DNA of 64,000 nt from Centroberyx gerrardi (GCF_048128805.1 NC_136005.1:22032760-22096759); one strand, 5' to 3'. Counted from the stretch's first letter, positions 1 to 20,554 are shown. Program-made: numbers and translations. Notes: generated by a model from the letters alone, not told the origin.

Positions 1-788
1 CTCAGAGGTTGCAGCTCGCTCCTTGTTTCCCAAGGTTATCATTCCAAAGCAATCAAACATCCAGTAACCCATACTGATATTACAACAGGCTCTGACAGTT
101 GAAAGTTGAAATTGTTGAAGAAGTTAAGAGACAAAAATTGTATAGGTTAAAGAAGTGAGCGTTCATTTTGAACTGGCGGAGTACACTGTGCGTGCTTAAG
201 GCTAACTCTGCTCCCTCATGCTGTAATCTCAACCGAACAACACACAGCAACCCGTATCGATACTCCAGCGGGTCCTGACCCCGAGCCGAGAAAGCAGTGG
301 GTGTATTACGCCAATCATCTCATCACCTTCCTCTTTAGGGGCCGCGTCAGATACGCCGCCATTTGCATGGAGCTGTCGTTAGCATGTGGCCATCAGCTCT
401 TAGGGAGGTTCGTCTGCGGTGGAAAACATCAGTCAGCCGCCAGCGTCTGACAAAGCTCATTACTCACGTTACCGGCTGACGATGGCAAGGAGCCTCGGCT
501 CGGAGTCAGACATCCACCATCGCCTGTTATTTGGGCCCTTCAAGTGCAGGGGCAGAACACACACAGACACAGCCAGCGCAGCCAGCGTAGCCACCAGGAA
601 TGTGTTTTTGCCTTATTTCTGTTGACGTGTAAGGGCAGTGAGGGAAAAGCATCTGTCTTCATTTTCCTCGAAACTCTATATATGCAGAACAAGCCTTAAT
701 GCTGTCATTACACATACTGTCGTATTGCTCAAAATCAAATCCATGCTCATGGTATTGGTAATAGATATGGCTGACAATCACTCTCAGG

Positions 789-951
789 GTGTGTGTGTGT
801 GTGTGTGTGTGTGCGTGTATGTGTGCGTGTGTGTGTGTCTTTGAGAGAGAGAGAGAGAGGGAATATATATATGTGTATGTATTCATACGGCAAACAACCT
901 GAGCTCTAAATACTCTTCCCCTGAACACACAACACACACACACACACACAC
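789..951. repeat. (GT)n, (GA)n and (CA)n microsatellite cluster
   Basis: An interrupted GT run (about 789-838) is followed by a short GA run (about 842-859) and then, after a spacer, a CA run (about 924-951). Confidence 0.9.
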
Positions 952-1355
952 AATCTAACACACATTCTGACACAGTAGGCACACACAACGTCCTCGGTGA
1001 TTGAAATAATGATTAGACCAAACTACGACACCTGTTAACATTCACGTCTGTTACTGTGCGTGCGCATGGCCTGAATTATGGTGAGAAGAAATGATCTGCC
1101 GCCACCACCACGCTCCATACAACAACTTCACTAACCTCTGGCCTGCAGAAGGCAGATTATTACAAGCATTTAGCTTAGTGAAAACAGACATACAAACATT
1201 AAGCCGTCACAGGAAGAATGACTAGCATGGAGATTACTGCATCCTCCGTGAGTCAAACGTGTGATATGCTTTATGAGGACGAGGAAAACAAAAACATATG
1301 GATCCACTTTGATTTATAAATGGAGGATCCGCTGGCTTAACAGTGTCCAAGGTCG

Positions 1356-1452
1356 TGACACGCACACGCACGCACACACACGCACGCACGCACACACGAA
1401 TGCATGCAGGCATCCGCGCACGCACACACACACACTCACACTCACACACACT
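1356..1452. repeat. Interrupted (CA)n/(CG-CA)n microsatellite
   Basis: Alternating CACA and CGCA units over roughly 100 bp, broken by a short unique segment near 1,397-1,415. Confidence 0.85.
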
Positions 1453-1566
1453 GAGCCCATAATCAAATCTGAATCCCATTTGTGCCATAAAATATTTATG
1501 ATTGCACATTTCTTACCCAATAAGAGGAAAGTGCAGATTGGTGTGTCTGTGTGTGTGTGTGTGTGA

Positions 1567-1587
1567 GGGGGGAGGGGGGGGGGGGGG
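1567..1587. repeat. Poly-G tract
   Basis: Twenty of twenty-one bases are G, directly after a (GT)n run. Confidence 0.9.
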
Positions 1588-1946
1588 TCAAATTAAACTA
1601 TAATTGAAAACAAATCCACGTAGTGGTTTTTTGAGCTATAATGAGGTTAAGTCACTATTTGCCTCCTCCACTCAGTCAGTCAGCATGAGGAATAATGTGA
1701 GACGGAGACATATGAGTCCCTGCCCTGCGCTTTTGGCTGCTCCTCTGTCATGGGAGAATAAAGCCAGTATCACACCTCATCCATCCAGCTGCTGGAGAAC
1801 TGCCACACACACACATCTACACATTTACCGACAGGCATACATGAGTGCACACCCACACACACACACATAAAAGCCTACCTGCATGCAGATTTACACACAC
1901 CGCCATCCCTCTTGCATGCTGTCCACCTGAAGTGAATGAATCATTG

Positions 1947-2009
1947 TGTGTGTGCGTGTGTGTGTGTGTGTGTGTGTATGTGTGTGAGTGTGTGTGTGTG
2001 TGTGTGTGC
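1947..2009. repeat. (GT)n microsatellite
   Basis: Long interrupted GT repeat ending in a CG-rich alternating purine-pyrimidine stretch. Confidence 0.9.
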
Positions 2010-2651
2010 ACGCGCACGCAAGCGAGAGTTGTTTGCGCGTTCTTTGACTTCACTGGAATAAGAACACACCAGAGTGGTAATACATCAAATTGTGGGGAGT
2101 TTTTTCCTCACCACATCTCCTCAGTGGTGGTGGAGCATGCACACTGTGATATTAAACCCCAATACGGTGGATCATCCATGAGAAAACTCCCTCTACAATG
2201 TCTGGCAACCTTGTAAAGCACAGCAATGCCCCCTTCTTCTCACAGAACAAAAGCTTTGAGCTGTCAAAAAGCACCCATCTGGAGTAAAAGAGAGAGGCTC
2301 ATTGTTCTCCCTCCATCTCTCCTCGCCGACCCCATCTTCCTGTTGTGCTGGCTTGGCGGCGAGAAGGGGATTTTTATTTTGGTTTCTCTGCTGGAGGTCA
2401 AAGTTCCCTGGGATGTGGAATCAGAGGAGACGTTGCCATGTTTCCCTCTCTCGTTTTTCAAAACCCTTCCCAGCAGCCCCTGTGGGATAGTAAGCGCTGC
2501 ATTTCATCTTCCATGAGAAACAGCAATGAGCTGCACAGTTGGGGCCGCACGGAGCTGTGTAATCACACAGCACACAGCGGTCTGTGTAGCGGCGTGCGAT
2601 GCGTACGCAAGCATGCACAAGCGAGCATACATGACCCTCACAGATGATCTC

Positions 2652-2693
2652 ACACACGCACACACACACACATACACATACACACACACACAT
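2652..2693. repeat. (CA)n microsatellite
   Basis: Interrupted CA repeat of about 40 bp. Confidence 0.9.
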
Positions 2694-3345
2694 TATGCTC
2701 AGTACTTTAGTCTCCCAGTGTGATGGAGCTCTTTAGGGGCCCGGGGCAATTATATCATTATCTTAACCAAGTTCATTGCAGGTTCTGGAGGAGCGGCCTC
2801 TCTCCAAACACAATCAGACGCGCATTCATCACAGCCCAAAGGCCTTTTCTTTCCTCTTCCACCTCTTTTTCGGCTTCACTTTCTCGTTCCGTTCCTTTTG
2901 AACATGACTCACAATCAAGAGTTTGGCGGTGACACACCTCCGTGCGATGCCTCCTCGGCCAGGTGAGCGTCTGACGCGGCGCTGAGCGGGCCGCAGATGC
3001 GTCCGTCAGCAACAACGGCAGCAGAAGCCGCAGCGCTTCCTCCCTTATTTCTGGCAGGCAGGCAGACAGACAGCAGAGATGACTCTCCCCCTGTTGTTGC
3101 GCAGCAGAATGATGAGTCATTAAGTGTTTTAGGAGGCCTTTTAGATGTCTGCGTTTCTCCCCCGCCCGCCCGCCCGCCCGCCTGCCCAGTTCAGCCCGGC
3201 CGTTCATTGTGAGTGAGGGGTTTAATATTTTCCGTGCACTGTGTCCAGGACATTTACAGTTGGCGTCAGGGTACGCTGCTGGTCTGAGGGGAGGCACTTT
3301 GAAGTGTTTGCGGTTTCGCCACATCTGCAGGCAAGATGTGCGTAC

Positions 3346-3415
3346 GGGGCTGGGGTGGGGGGTGGGGGGGGGGGTTTGGGGGCTGAGGGGGGTGTGGGGG
3401 TGTGGAGGGAGGAGG
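3346..3415 (+). repeat. G-rich tract, potential G-quadruplex
   Basis: About 70 bp made mostly of runs of three to ten G separated by one to three other bases (T, GA, TTT, CT). This satisfies the usual four-runs-of-three-G rule many times over on the plus strand. It is not inside any gene recognised here. Confidence 0.8.
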
Positions 3416-5756
3416 TGGTTTAGAGGAACAGAGAGGAGGAGGGAAGAGAGTTTCTGTCTGTACTCCTAATGTCATGTGACAATGAACAACATCCCTTAAC
3501 TCTTTCCCAGGATCGCTTGGTCGACCGGAGCGGCCAGTGGTGGTGCGGTCGTTAAATTCTCATTTCTCATAGGGAAATGTGTGCAGGGTGCATGTTTTCG
3601 ATCTGGAACCAAATGTGGCAGGCACTGTGTGTTTGTGTACACACAGACAGCAATCCTGTCCACAGGAAGAGGAGGATTATAAGGAAACGCTGAGAGAGGG
3701 ACTTTCCCAACATGTGCTTTTTATGTTGTAGGGGAGGCATCTCTTCAGTAGAACACTGATAAATCCCTCACATTACTCCAGCCTTTACGATCCTAACAAG
3801 AAAAATGACTAAATGACTTGTTCGTACAGCTTTGCAATATTATGACCTATTTTTTCTCAGTCTGTTTGACACTTTCTAAATATAGGTTAAAAAGCCATAA
3901 AAAGAAAATCCAAACATAAACATCGTGGCCTCATTTTAAAGATTCAAGTCTTTTAAAACTCCAACCGCAGGGCCGGGGACAGGAGAGGGGTGAAGCAAGG
4001 GTGGGCCCTGCCACGGTGCCGCGGTGCCCCATTAAACTGCGCCGTGGCACCCGTTAAATCTCTCGTCAGACGCGGTTGTCTCCGTCTGCTCCTCTCCGGC
4101 GGGTGCCGACGCTTCACCCTGCAGCCACCAAAGCAAAGTGGAGCGTCTATATGGAATTAAGCCCCCGCCGCAGGGACATAGATTTAATCATCAGTTTATG
4201 GAGCTGGATTTCGCCGTGCCCATAGTCGCCGCACCCACAACTATTTTCACATTTCATTAACAGGGTTTGCCAGGGTGGCGGCGGAGGCAGCAGGGGCGGT
4301 GGTGCGCTGGTGTTGGGCCCCGGCACTGGAATTTGACTTCTTTATTTTCCACACTTTATTCCCCCTATATTCCCTTCCCTCCCATGCTTCCAGACGCCCG
4401 CTCTGCCATTTGCAACCATTATTAAAGTCATATTTCACAGCTTAGTTCATAAAATCGCTCAACTTGCTTCAAATTAGTAGGATTGCTGTTTCCCCCTCCA
4501 TTCCCCTTGGCTCCCCCTGCAAAGCATCAGAGAGAATGATGGGTTAGTGGTGGATTTCACACAGTTTACGCCATTGGGCTGCATGCTGCCATCCCAGGTC
4601 AGGATCACTTGCAATATGGCTTACATCGGGTTCAAGTTTTAGTCTTGGCTTCTGTACACATGGCAGGGAATTTCCTCACACCATAAATACTACGATGATT
4701 GAGACTGTAAGTGTGACAGAGTCGACTTTGCCTGTGCAGATATAGGCCCGCTTTGTTTCGCGTTGGTCCAGCTGCTGTGTAGGCTTGTGTAATAGGATTT
4801 TCTCACTAGAACATCTCTTCCACTTTGCATGGTTTTCAGTCAGTATGTTAAAATCAATATCAAACAAAAGGTTGAAGAAGTGTCTTTTCCTGTAGCTGAT
4901 CTAGAAATGATAGAAAACAGCAAGAGATATAATGGCAAAGTAAAGGACTGTAGTTCTTATCCACAAAAATCCAAACACATGATGTGAGTCAGAGATTTGG
5001 GTGACTTTGCATCAGAGAAGTTTTTGTGTCAACTGTATTATACTGTGCAGTTCTTAGATGCATGTTTTTACTGTGCCTGTAGTGAAACTGAAGACAAATT
5101 TATTGGTCATTGGCTTCACAGTGAGTTCTATTAAATTTTATTTTCTTTATTCTGTTCTATACACCTATATAGCCATTATTTTTAAGTATACGTGATAATA
5201 ATAACCCTGAAAACATTGCATATTGCCTACCATCTCATATCCAAATTGCCTGTAACTATCCTCCTTCCCTAAAACAGTCAGCGCAAATGAGGGGCAAATT
5301 ACTATTAGGTTTGACTAAAAAATGTCGCCCATGTGAGTCCAATAAATTTTCCCCCTCACATCCTAACCACTGGGGTGTTTCAATGTTCCCCTTGTATACA
5401 AGGCTAGGAACATGTCTGAACAATGTCCCCCTCCGTCATAAACTCCTTTAGTGTGGTCTTAAAAGCTCACATCCTGTTTTCCTCAAAACGCAAACTCCCC
5501 ACTTGAGCTTAAGGAGCTCCGAGTGGCTAAAAAACAGGAGAGACAAGGGGGGGAAACAGAACACAAGATGCTGAAAGACACTTTCGCCCTGCCCAATGTG
5601 GGAGATGAGGGAGGAATGCAGTGTGGAGGAGACAGAGAGAGGCGGTCGCCGTCTCTCCATCTAAACACCGTCGCTCACCTCACACAATGGGTGCTGCGGA
5701 GGCATTTGTGTTGTTACTTCTGAAATGCTCACTCACACGCGTATAAAGGACATTCA

Positions 5757-6300
5757 CACACAAACGCACGCACACACACACACACACACAGAGCCGCCAC
5801 AAAATAAAATTGAATAATAAACTGTTGGCATCAAACCGCAACTTATTATGAAGGCCGAACCCCCACTGGCAGAAATGAGCTCTGCCTCCCAAGATCAAGA
5901 GGCAGGAAATACCTGCCGCTGAAGCCCCGTCTTTCTCAGGTCCCAGGAGATTTACTAGAGCAGCTAATGGCTCCAGCAGCGGGGCCTGTTTCTCTGCCCT
6001 CCTTCTCATGAATACATCAGAACACACTCCTGAAAAGCCGCTCAGAGCCAGGCCAAGCACACACACACACACACATGCACATGCACACACAACTGCAAGC
6101 GCACATGCATGCACGCATACAAACGCACACAGGCCAACATACACATGTGTGCACATATACACACAGACACTAATGCTATACATGATGATACTCATCAGTT
6201 TACACACATACACACTCTAAGCTCACCTGGCTGCACACACACACACACACACACACTTGACACACACACTTGACTCCCCCCAAGACACACACAAACACAC
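5757..6300. repeat. Scattered (CA)n microsatellites
   Basis: CA runs at about 5,757-5,790, 6,059-6,076 and 6,236-6,256, with looser CA-rich sequence around them. The unique segment between about 5,800 and 6,040 shows no coding exon. Confidence 0.85.
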
Positions 6301-7795
6301 ACTCGCCACACACTCGCTCTCCAAAACAGCGCCTTGCCTGGCTCTCTTCTCTGACTCACGTAGGAAAAAAAGATTTAATCATGGGAGTAAATTGGCTCGG
6401 TGGAAAAATGATTCGTCGGGGCATAATGTGCATGTGCGAGCCATTTCGACTCATTATGCCGTGATCTGAAAGGTTATGGAATTGAAACCAGCATGAGGGA
6501 TGGTGCTTCCAAGGGCAACGAGAGCACAATAAGGGCCCTAGAAGCAGACTCCACATGTTCCCAGACAACATGCTACCAGAGTAACACTGAGGGGGGCAAA
6601 GCCACTCACATTGGCAATCTAATTGGGTGGCTCCGCTCTCAAACCTCACTCAGCGTAATGAAATGAGGTGTTTGTTATACCAAATTAGAGTGAATTAATG
6701 TATGCACTTGCACATGTAATTTACCTCCACCGCCGCACCACACACTCACATACACACACCACACGCACGCACGCCGTCGCCTGCGGTGTTTGCTTCCAGC
6801 TGTGATACGCTGTGTGGGATCAAAATCTGCATGTTGTTTATTGTTGGGGGCAAAACACATTTGTTCACAGGCACGCTATGAAAGGATGTGAACATGCAGT
6901 CACATGTGCCAAATAGGTTACAAAAGAGCAGAATTGATGCTGTACACAGAATCATTGCCTTTGTGTTGTGTAATATAACTTGTGAGAAAGAATGAAATGC
7001 ACACGTTCACACAACATACACACACACACACACACACATTGAAGGAATGTTACGCCAGTCTTTTACAGTGTGTAGGCCTCAGGGCCTCGGGGTCTGGCTC
7101 TGTACATATAGCCAAGAACACACTGCCCCTGCATGACTCCACCATAGTCATGGTGAATCATCACACACACAGACACACACAGACACACACACGCACACAC
7201 TCCACACCATTTACACCATCCAGATGGGAAGAAATTCCCTCGTTTTGTTGTGAGCAATGCTTTCCTGCTTTCCATCAATGTACTCAGCAGGAAGGTAATT
7301 TTGGGAAGAGAAATGATTCCCTCCCTTTGTATTGCACAGTTTTGTTTTCCAATGAAAAGCACTGAAGCAAACTCAGGGCACGCAGTCTGAAGTTAGGACC
7401 TGTGTACTCCTAGGCAGTCAGGATGCAGTCATTTGCCATTGTTTGTTTCGCTCGGAGATTAAACCCATTAAGTCAGCAGCACCTGATACAGGCTCCAAAC
7501 CCACATTGCTGGATGAAATATTACATGTGCAGGGGGCCTATAAAAAGTTTGTGTAACCAATCCCTGCCCTTTGAGCTGAGTGGGGCAAAACCACCCTCAG
7601 ACCCCAGACGACACGCTGGGAGCGTTAATACCCCCGGACGGGGCGCTCTCTCAACATGAGGAAGAGCCAGCAGCCCAAAAATCATCAGGTCCAGGTTTTT
7701 TTTCCAGTGACATGATTTACTATGAGAACTGGAGATGAACAGAAAGCACATTCCTCTGGTCTGAATTCTCCCAGGGATAGGAGGGCAGGCTAACT

Positions 7796-7841
7796 CCTCT
7801 CTCTCTCTTTCACTCTCTCTCTCTTTCACTCTCTCTCTCTC

Positions 7842-7910
<69 letters not shown>
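7796..7910. repeat. (CT)n polypyrimidine tract
   Basis: About 115 bp of CT repeats with occasional TTTCA and CCC interruptions; a mirror-repeat polypyrimidine tract. Confidence 0.95.
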
Positions 7911-7911
<1 letters not shown>

Positions 7912-10212
7912 GTTCAAACCATCCTGGCTCCAGAGACTGACTGAGGTTTCTCTCAACTATAGATCCCACAAAGACTCACTCTACTCAGGATGAAAGCCCA
8001 GGCTGTCTGAGCTTATGGGCCCCAGTCTGGAAAATGACCCTCTTGTCGCTTCCTGGGGGGGGGGGTTTACCATCTTCACATGAAGATGGAAGCTATAGGT
8101 TGACCACAACACTGTCTCCCGCATCATTACAATGATCCCAATATTTTGTTATGGCAGTTTTCATGCTGTCATATCCCATATTTTGCTATTTTCCTTCTAC
8201 AGTTTGTGCTCCGGCTTTGAGGGCAATTGTTCCCAGCAGTGTTTTTGCATGTTTCAGGAATCCTGCTTGCCCTGAACATGCTGTTGGTCACTCTGTCCCC
8301 CAATGTTTGCTGTCTTCCTCCTGTCTGTGCTGGCTGTGTGAGATATACTCAGTCTGGACCGAGGCCCAAAGCTCTGTTCTGCTGACGTGACTGGACAAAT
8401 TAGTGTTACTGCAGCTAATATATTCAAACTGCTGCTGGGCGGCTGCGGAGGACATTGAGAAGTATTAGAAACGATAGCCTTGACTGTCAGCGACGCTAAC
8501 CACTCCTGAAAAGGTGACAGCACATTTGGCTGCTATTTGCCGGGGGAGAAAAAAACATACCTACAAGTTTAACTTTGGGGCATTTTGATCTTTAATTCAT
8601 ACGGGATGTGGAAAATGTGTATGGTCTATTCACATCTCAAAAGACTCATTCTGACGAGAGGAACATGCCACGGAGATCATCTCACGCCATCGTGCCTTCA
8701 ACACTTTGATGATTTTGTACTTTTTCAGGGCCAGGCTGCTCATTGACAAACTATCCTTTCATAAAGACTCAGGGAGGAACAACTGCTCTCCACTCTCGTA
8801 AGGCCCAGGCGCACCACTCCCGTCGAGCGCTTACGCACGCAAATGTTGAATATTTGAGGCGACTCCTGGATGTGTTTTATGCAGACAACATCTGACAGGC
8901 CTGAAATGAAGCCAAGGCAGATATGAAAGCAGGCACTGTCTGTCAAAACCAGGAAATAATCACCCCCCATCCACCTCAGGGGCCCAGCTGAAAGTCATTA
9001 GCCTAAACAATGTGCTGCTTCTACTGTTAGTTTGGAAAAAAAATATATAATAATACTTAGGAGAATTACCATAACCATTTGAGAGGATCTCAATTATCTC
9101 ATGTTTTTGAGTCCTCTCTGTGGAAGATTGCAGCTTGGTCATTGTCAGGGTGTGGATGGGCTGTGCTGTAGGAATATTTAGGGAAAATTGGTCAGCATTT
9201 ATGTTCCAGGCTTGATTATAATAGCCAACGGTGATTACCCATCTCTAATCCTATTAGCCTTTGTTTGGAACACAGGATGAAAAACATTATCTATGAAAGA
9301 ACATTTCAAAAATCATAAAACTACATCCATATGCTTGCTGAGTTTGCAATTACACAAGGGCATTTTTCTCTTTGAGAGCTTTGGCCCTACAGTTGCAAAA
9401 CAATGTCACTACTTAAGTTAAACCTCTTCAGTTGAATTTAATGAAAGCAAATATATGATGCACCAAATTGTATTGTCATTGCTCCAAAGATTCCATGTGG
9501 AATTTCTACAGTCAGCAAGTAAAGCATCTTACACAAGCAAACACTATCTAAAACTAAGTTGAAAAGGACTGCACAGAAAAAATCAATATAAAAAAGCACA
9601 TCTATTAATCTGCAATATTACAGGCAAAGGTATAAAACGCATACTTACATTAAAACAAAATTAATATGTACATTGTATATGCCATTATTATATATTACTG
9701 ACCAGCTGCAGCAAAGTTGTTTTTACAGTTAATGTGATCGCTTCTGTAATACAAATAGTGAACTACGCCCTATACTGAGATGTGAAGTGAGCAAAAATGC
9801 TTTACTCAAAAAAATAATACAGAAACCATATAGTTTTTAAAATAAACCTAACATGATGCATTATGATTATTATGTGTATGGAAAATGGTAACTTATATAA
9901 TGACCAGTATATATACAACAGATGATATGTTGTATTCGTAATAGAGCATGTTTGATTTACTTAAAAACTGATACAAATCATTCACTCAAGGAGAAATCCA
10001 ACCTAAGACAGAATCCACATATGTTATTCCTATATGATCCAGATAGTTCAGACATGAACAAACATCTCCCACAAGTAGAAACCAGAGAACTGAGGCTCTA
10101 ATCTTTGATGTCATCAAGATACAAAAGCTGGAGGTGGTCCACTGACAATAAATTACAGACTGGCTTTGTGGACACATAGAATGCTTGTATGATCTTTTAT
10201 ATCCAAGTAAGC

Positions 10213-10218
10213 TTTATT
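10213..10218 (-). terminator. Putative ntmt2 polyadenylation signal
   Basis: TTTATT on the plus strand reads AATAAA on the minus strand, about 325 bp after the ntmt2 stop codon. It is the nearest canonical hexamer I found in the right orientation, so the 3' UTR would run from 10,541 to roughly 10,195. Inferred from the hexamer only. Confidence 0.45.
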
Positions 10219-10541
10219 TCATTTCAGTGCTAACCAGAAAACGTGCCTCTGTCTCCATAAAATCATCCCATCTCCCCTGTCACCATCATCAAGCCTGTCT
10301 TCTACTCACTGTCAAGCAGCTCCAGGATTTACCTCTTGATGACATCCGGAAGACTTCTGGCTCTGCTGTTTCTTGCTTTCGGGGACAGTTGTTCACAAAT
10401 CAAGACTTAACTGGCCAACAACATGGGAGGAACATATGTGAATTCAGCTTTAGGGCAGATTTTCCTCTTAATATTCTTCAAATGGAGCAAGCGGAAACCT
10501 ACTTTTTACAGTGCAGTATCCTAACACGACGCCCACCGCAA

Positions 10542-17172
<6,631 letters not shown>

Positions 17173-20100
17173 TTTGACTGTATGTGGCCTGTGCACTTCA
17201 GTGAGCAGTGCTGTTATCCAGAAAGTGCTTGACTGAGCGACGGTACAAGAGTGTAACACACCGCGTGTTACAGTGTCCGTGTGGGACACTATTGCTCCGG
17301 CTGCTGCTATATCTGTCTAGCTGAGTAGAAGCCTCTGCCAGCTTCGCCGAAAGTGATCGGCATAGATCCTTTTCACGGGGCGGTGCTCAGGACGTCCCGT
17401 CAGATTTACAGATCACCTGCTAGGGACACTGACTTTGGAGGAGTGAGAGGCGTGAGAGGAGAGAGGGGGCCAGGGTATGGAGGGAGAAAGGGAGGGAGCG
17501 TCTCTTCCAGAAGAAGCCTTCTCCCTCAGGACCAACAGGCATGCAGAGAGGCAACTGAGCTTTCAGGCCACAAATACCAGCAGCACATGAGAGAGTCCAT
17601 ATGTCCGACCTCAAGCCCTTGCTGCCATATAATGCGGCCCCTAAAATTAGCAAGGTCTTCTCATGTTTGTATACATGGTATCCTTTTTATACAGGCACAC
17701 TGTTCTTCAGAAGCTAGAACATTGAGAACTAAGTTACAAACTAGGCTCCAAGCCATCTTTATTGCTGAGTACAAACGCTCAAACTGAACATGTACATTTT
17801 TCCCTGTATATTTACAGTGTAGAATGAAAGCATTTGGGCTCAACTGGTCTTTATAGACTCAATAAGCACTCAAGAGCGATTAGCAGCCACTGTGCTAATG
17901 TGGATCCTGGTTAAGTATCTAAAGTACAGGGGACTTTTACTTTCCCTTTTTGCCAAAAGTCAAAGGTTCAAACTTTGCTCAAGCATCTCAGTTCTGTCGT
18001 CTCTGCACTTCTTTGTCATACCTGCTATGTTTGTCACTGTGACTGACCTCTTTGAGTTAGAAAATCTACCTGTTTGTCATTTGACCTCAGGATATTTCCA
18101 GTGAGTTAGTTCATCGGTTTGACTAGCTGTTAGTAGTTACCATACTTGACCTTAAATATAGATCAAGAAGTAGGGTTGATCACATGCAACTATTAAATAC
18201 CATGATCACTGATGTGGTTTACAGTGCATCTGCTTTTCTGAGGTGCAGCATGGCATGAGACTTGTCTAACCTAACCTCTGAGATACACCAGACTATGTAC
18301 ACTTGCTGTTGTAGCACCAGTTATCATTCAATAAATCACAAGGATCAACATTTTTGACCCCCAACACAAATAATATTCTGATGTATCCATCACAGGCCAG
18401 AGACTAAATTTAGAGTGGCGACATCAGCTGTCACTTAGGGGGACTGACTGGTGCTGAGACAAGCAGATACTTTCTGGAGCGCAGAGTCAACATGTTACCT
18501 TATCTATTGCCCCTATGGATCATTTGTTTATCTCTTACAGACTGCTTTAACTCTTTCCTCAGTAACAAGAACAGGGCTGGTGTGGAGTTCATATGTCAAG
18601 TTTATCAGATCATTTCCAAAATTCATGTGAACAATTCTTTAGTTGTGACCTAATGCACTTTAACCCGTATGTGCCACTGGTGAATCTATCAACAAGCAAA
18701 ACCAAAAGTGGACATAAACAAATAATTTTGCTACAATCCCTCTGCTGCCAACAGAGCCTAGGAAAAATTTCTCAAATTGCTCCCATGGCCATTGCAAACT
18801 CATTTGCAATGCTTTTCTGAATTTGGTACTTTTGACAGACATGCATTACACTGAACTTGAGGCTACTAACCATATATGAAATAGTTATCAAATCAAATAT
18901 TCAGGTCAGGATTGAAGAACGTTCATTCTCTTCAGTCCAAATGTTAACAGAATTAAATTAAAGGTAGAAATTCATTCTCAGATATTCAACCAATTCACTA
19001 GTAGAACCACTTTATGAGAGTTTTAACCCATTTGAAATTTGAGTAAAATCCACTTGCTGAACTGCTTTGAATCAGGTACACTTGAAATGTGCCATCAAAG
19101 TAGAAATAGTCAAGAGGAAATTCAACCCAACACCAGGTTGCGTAACATGCAGAGTAATATGTGAAATCAAACCCCAACTTCACATGTTTTTTCCGTGACT
19201 TAAGTTCATGTTCAATGTTACCTAACCCTGACTCAACCTCGTGGCCTCTGTGACTTCACCCTGCAGCCCGGGCATCCATCATATCTGCAGCACCATTCCA
19301 TTCTAAAAGAGGCAGAACCAGTGCTGCAATACTTTTAACTAAACTGCTTTATTGTACTTATAATGCCAGGTAATCAATATTTTAACGTTTTATTGATACA
19401 TCATACATTGATTTTTATATTTTGCCAATAATATTAGTTACACGTCAGAAAGTGAGTGCATGTTTGTTTCATATTTTGAAGAAGCACTGCTCTGGATCTC
19501 AGTGAAATATATAAGTGAAATATATTGTCAGGCCACCCTTGGACCACAGAATACCTCATCGCTATTACAGAAACACCTTGGACTGGAATGGGTGAGTAGA
19601 GATGATATGACTTTGGGGTGCCTACTGATAAACTACCTATCTAGAATATAGAAACAAGAGAGAAATAGAAACATCCAGAATAAATAAAATAGAAACAAGG
19701 ACTTAGCTGCAGTAGGCACAGCCATAATGTAGCCTCAAAGTGTGACCTTTCTCTAATTTCTCTGTTTTTATACCATTCAGCTAATGCACCTCACACTAAC
19801 ATCCAGAGCATATTACTGTGAAAATAGCTGTTATTTGTCGGTGTGTTCTACCCACTAAAATTTTACAAAATATTTTTTTTTTAATTCAATAGGCCTACAA
19901 CATTATGCAATATTACAATGATTATTTAATGATATTTTCCTGACCAAGTCTTTCAGGTAGCTCCATTCACTAATGTAAGACTGATGCAGAAAATAATGGT
20001 TTGCAGTGAAGAAAATAATATGCCAATGCATATTATGCTAATTCACACATCTGAGTAACATTTGTTTATTTTTTGAAAGCCTAAAAATAATCTATCCTTG

Positions 20101-20488
20101 CTGGTTATAATTTTAGGGAATGAAAGCTATTCCCTCACATGGTTATAGTAAATGTTAGGCTATATTTTACCTTGTGCATGTACGCCCGTCTCTCACTTAA
20201 ATAGCTTATTTGCAACTGTAAGTTAGTCTACAACATGACATGAGTAAACATGTCACAATTTACATCATCTGCTGCTGCTGCTGCTGCACAGCGTCAAAGA
20301 AGGTCTGGTTCCAAGGAAGCTGCAAACTCCGCCTGAGATTAAACACAGATGAAAGCTGACGCGAAATTAAAACCATCCAGAGAGTTAGACAGCACAGTAC
20401 AAATCTCGGTAGGATACGGCAGCGATTAGGAGACCGAATTCAATTTCTTCTCCTTTTTCCAATTGAATCTTGGCCTCCGCGACCACAG
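17173..20488. other. Intergenic region between ntmt2 and kifap3 start codons
   Basis: 3.3 kb shared upstream region of two divergent genes. Mostly AT-rich unique sequence. A short (CTG)n run sits near 20,266-20,287. I see no exon or intact mobile element. Core promoters are expected at both edges but no TATA box is evident. Confidence 0.6.
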
Positions 20489-20542
20489 ATGGCGACAGTC
20501 GTCCTCTGGATGCCTGCTCGTGCTCGCTCATCTGCTGACATT

Positions 20543-20554
20543 GCATGCTGGGAA
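20543..20554 (-). promoter_or_regulatory. ZNF143/Staf-like site upstream of kifap3
   Basis: GCATGCTGGGAA reads TTCCCAGCATGC on the minus strand, which matches the core of the ZNF143 (Staf) motif often found near transcription starts. It lies about 100 bp upstream of the kifap3 ATG and 8 bp from an X-box-like motif. Match by eye only. Confidence 0.5.

Larger units (their letters stand above)
1..10194. other. Non-coding region downstream of ntmt2, no gene recognised
   Basis: About 10 kb without any exon I can support. Open frames here are short and mostly read through dinucleotide repeats (runs of Cys-Val or His-Thr). The first 8 kb is dense in (GT)n/(CA)n and (CT)n tracts. From about 9,300 to 10,000 it is AT-rich and featureless. 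In human the genes beyond METTL11B in this direction are GORAB and PRRX1; none of their exons is seen here. Some non-repetitive stretches (about 3,960-4,440 and 6,360-6,490) look less decayed than their surroundings and could be regulatory, but this is only inference. Confidence 0.6.

Noticed and set aside
2773..3324. 183-codon minus-strand ORF
   Set aside because: No recognisable domain; Arg/Ala/Gly-rich translation of GC-rich non-coding DNA.
17173..17289. Longer ntmt2 N-terminus from the ATG at 17,289
   Set aside because: Adds 39 residues with no similarity to the family; the ATG at 17,172 has a better context. Kept only as an alternative.
17679..17690. GTATCCTTTTT resembling a U12 5' splice site
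   Set aside because: Lies in intergenic DNA upstream of both genes with no exon ending there.
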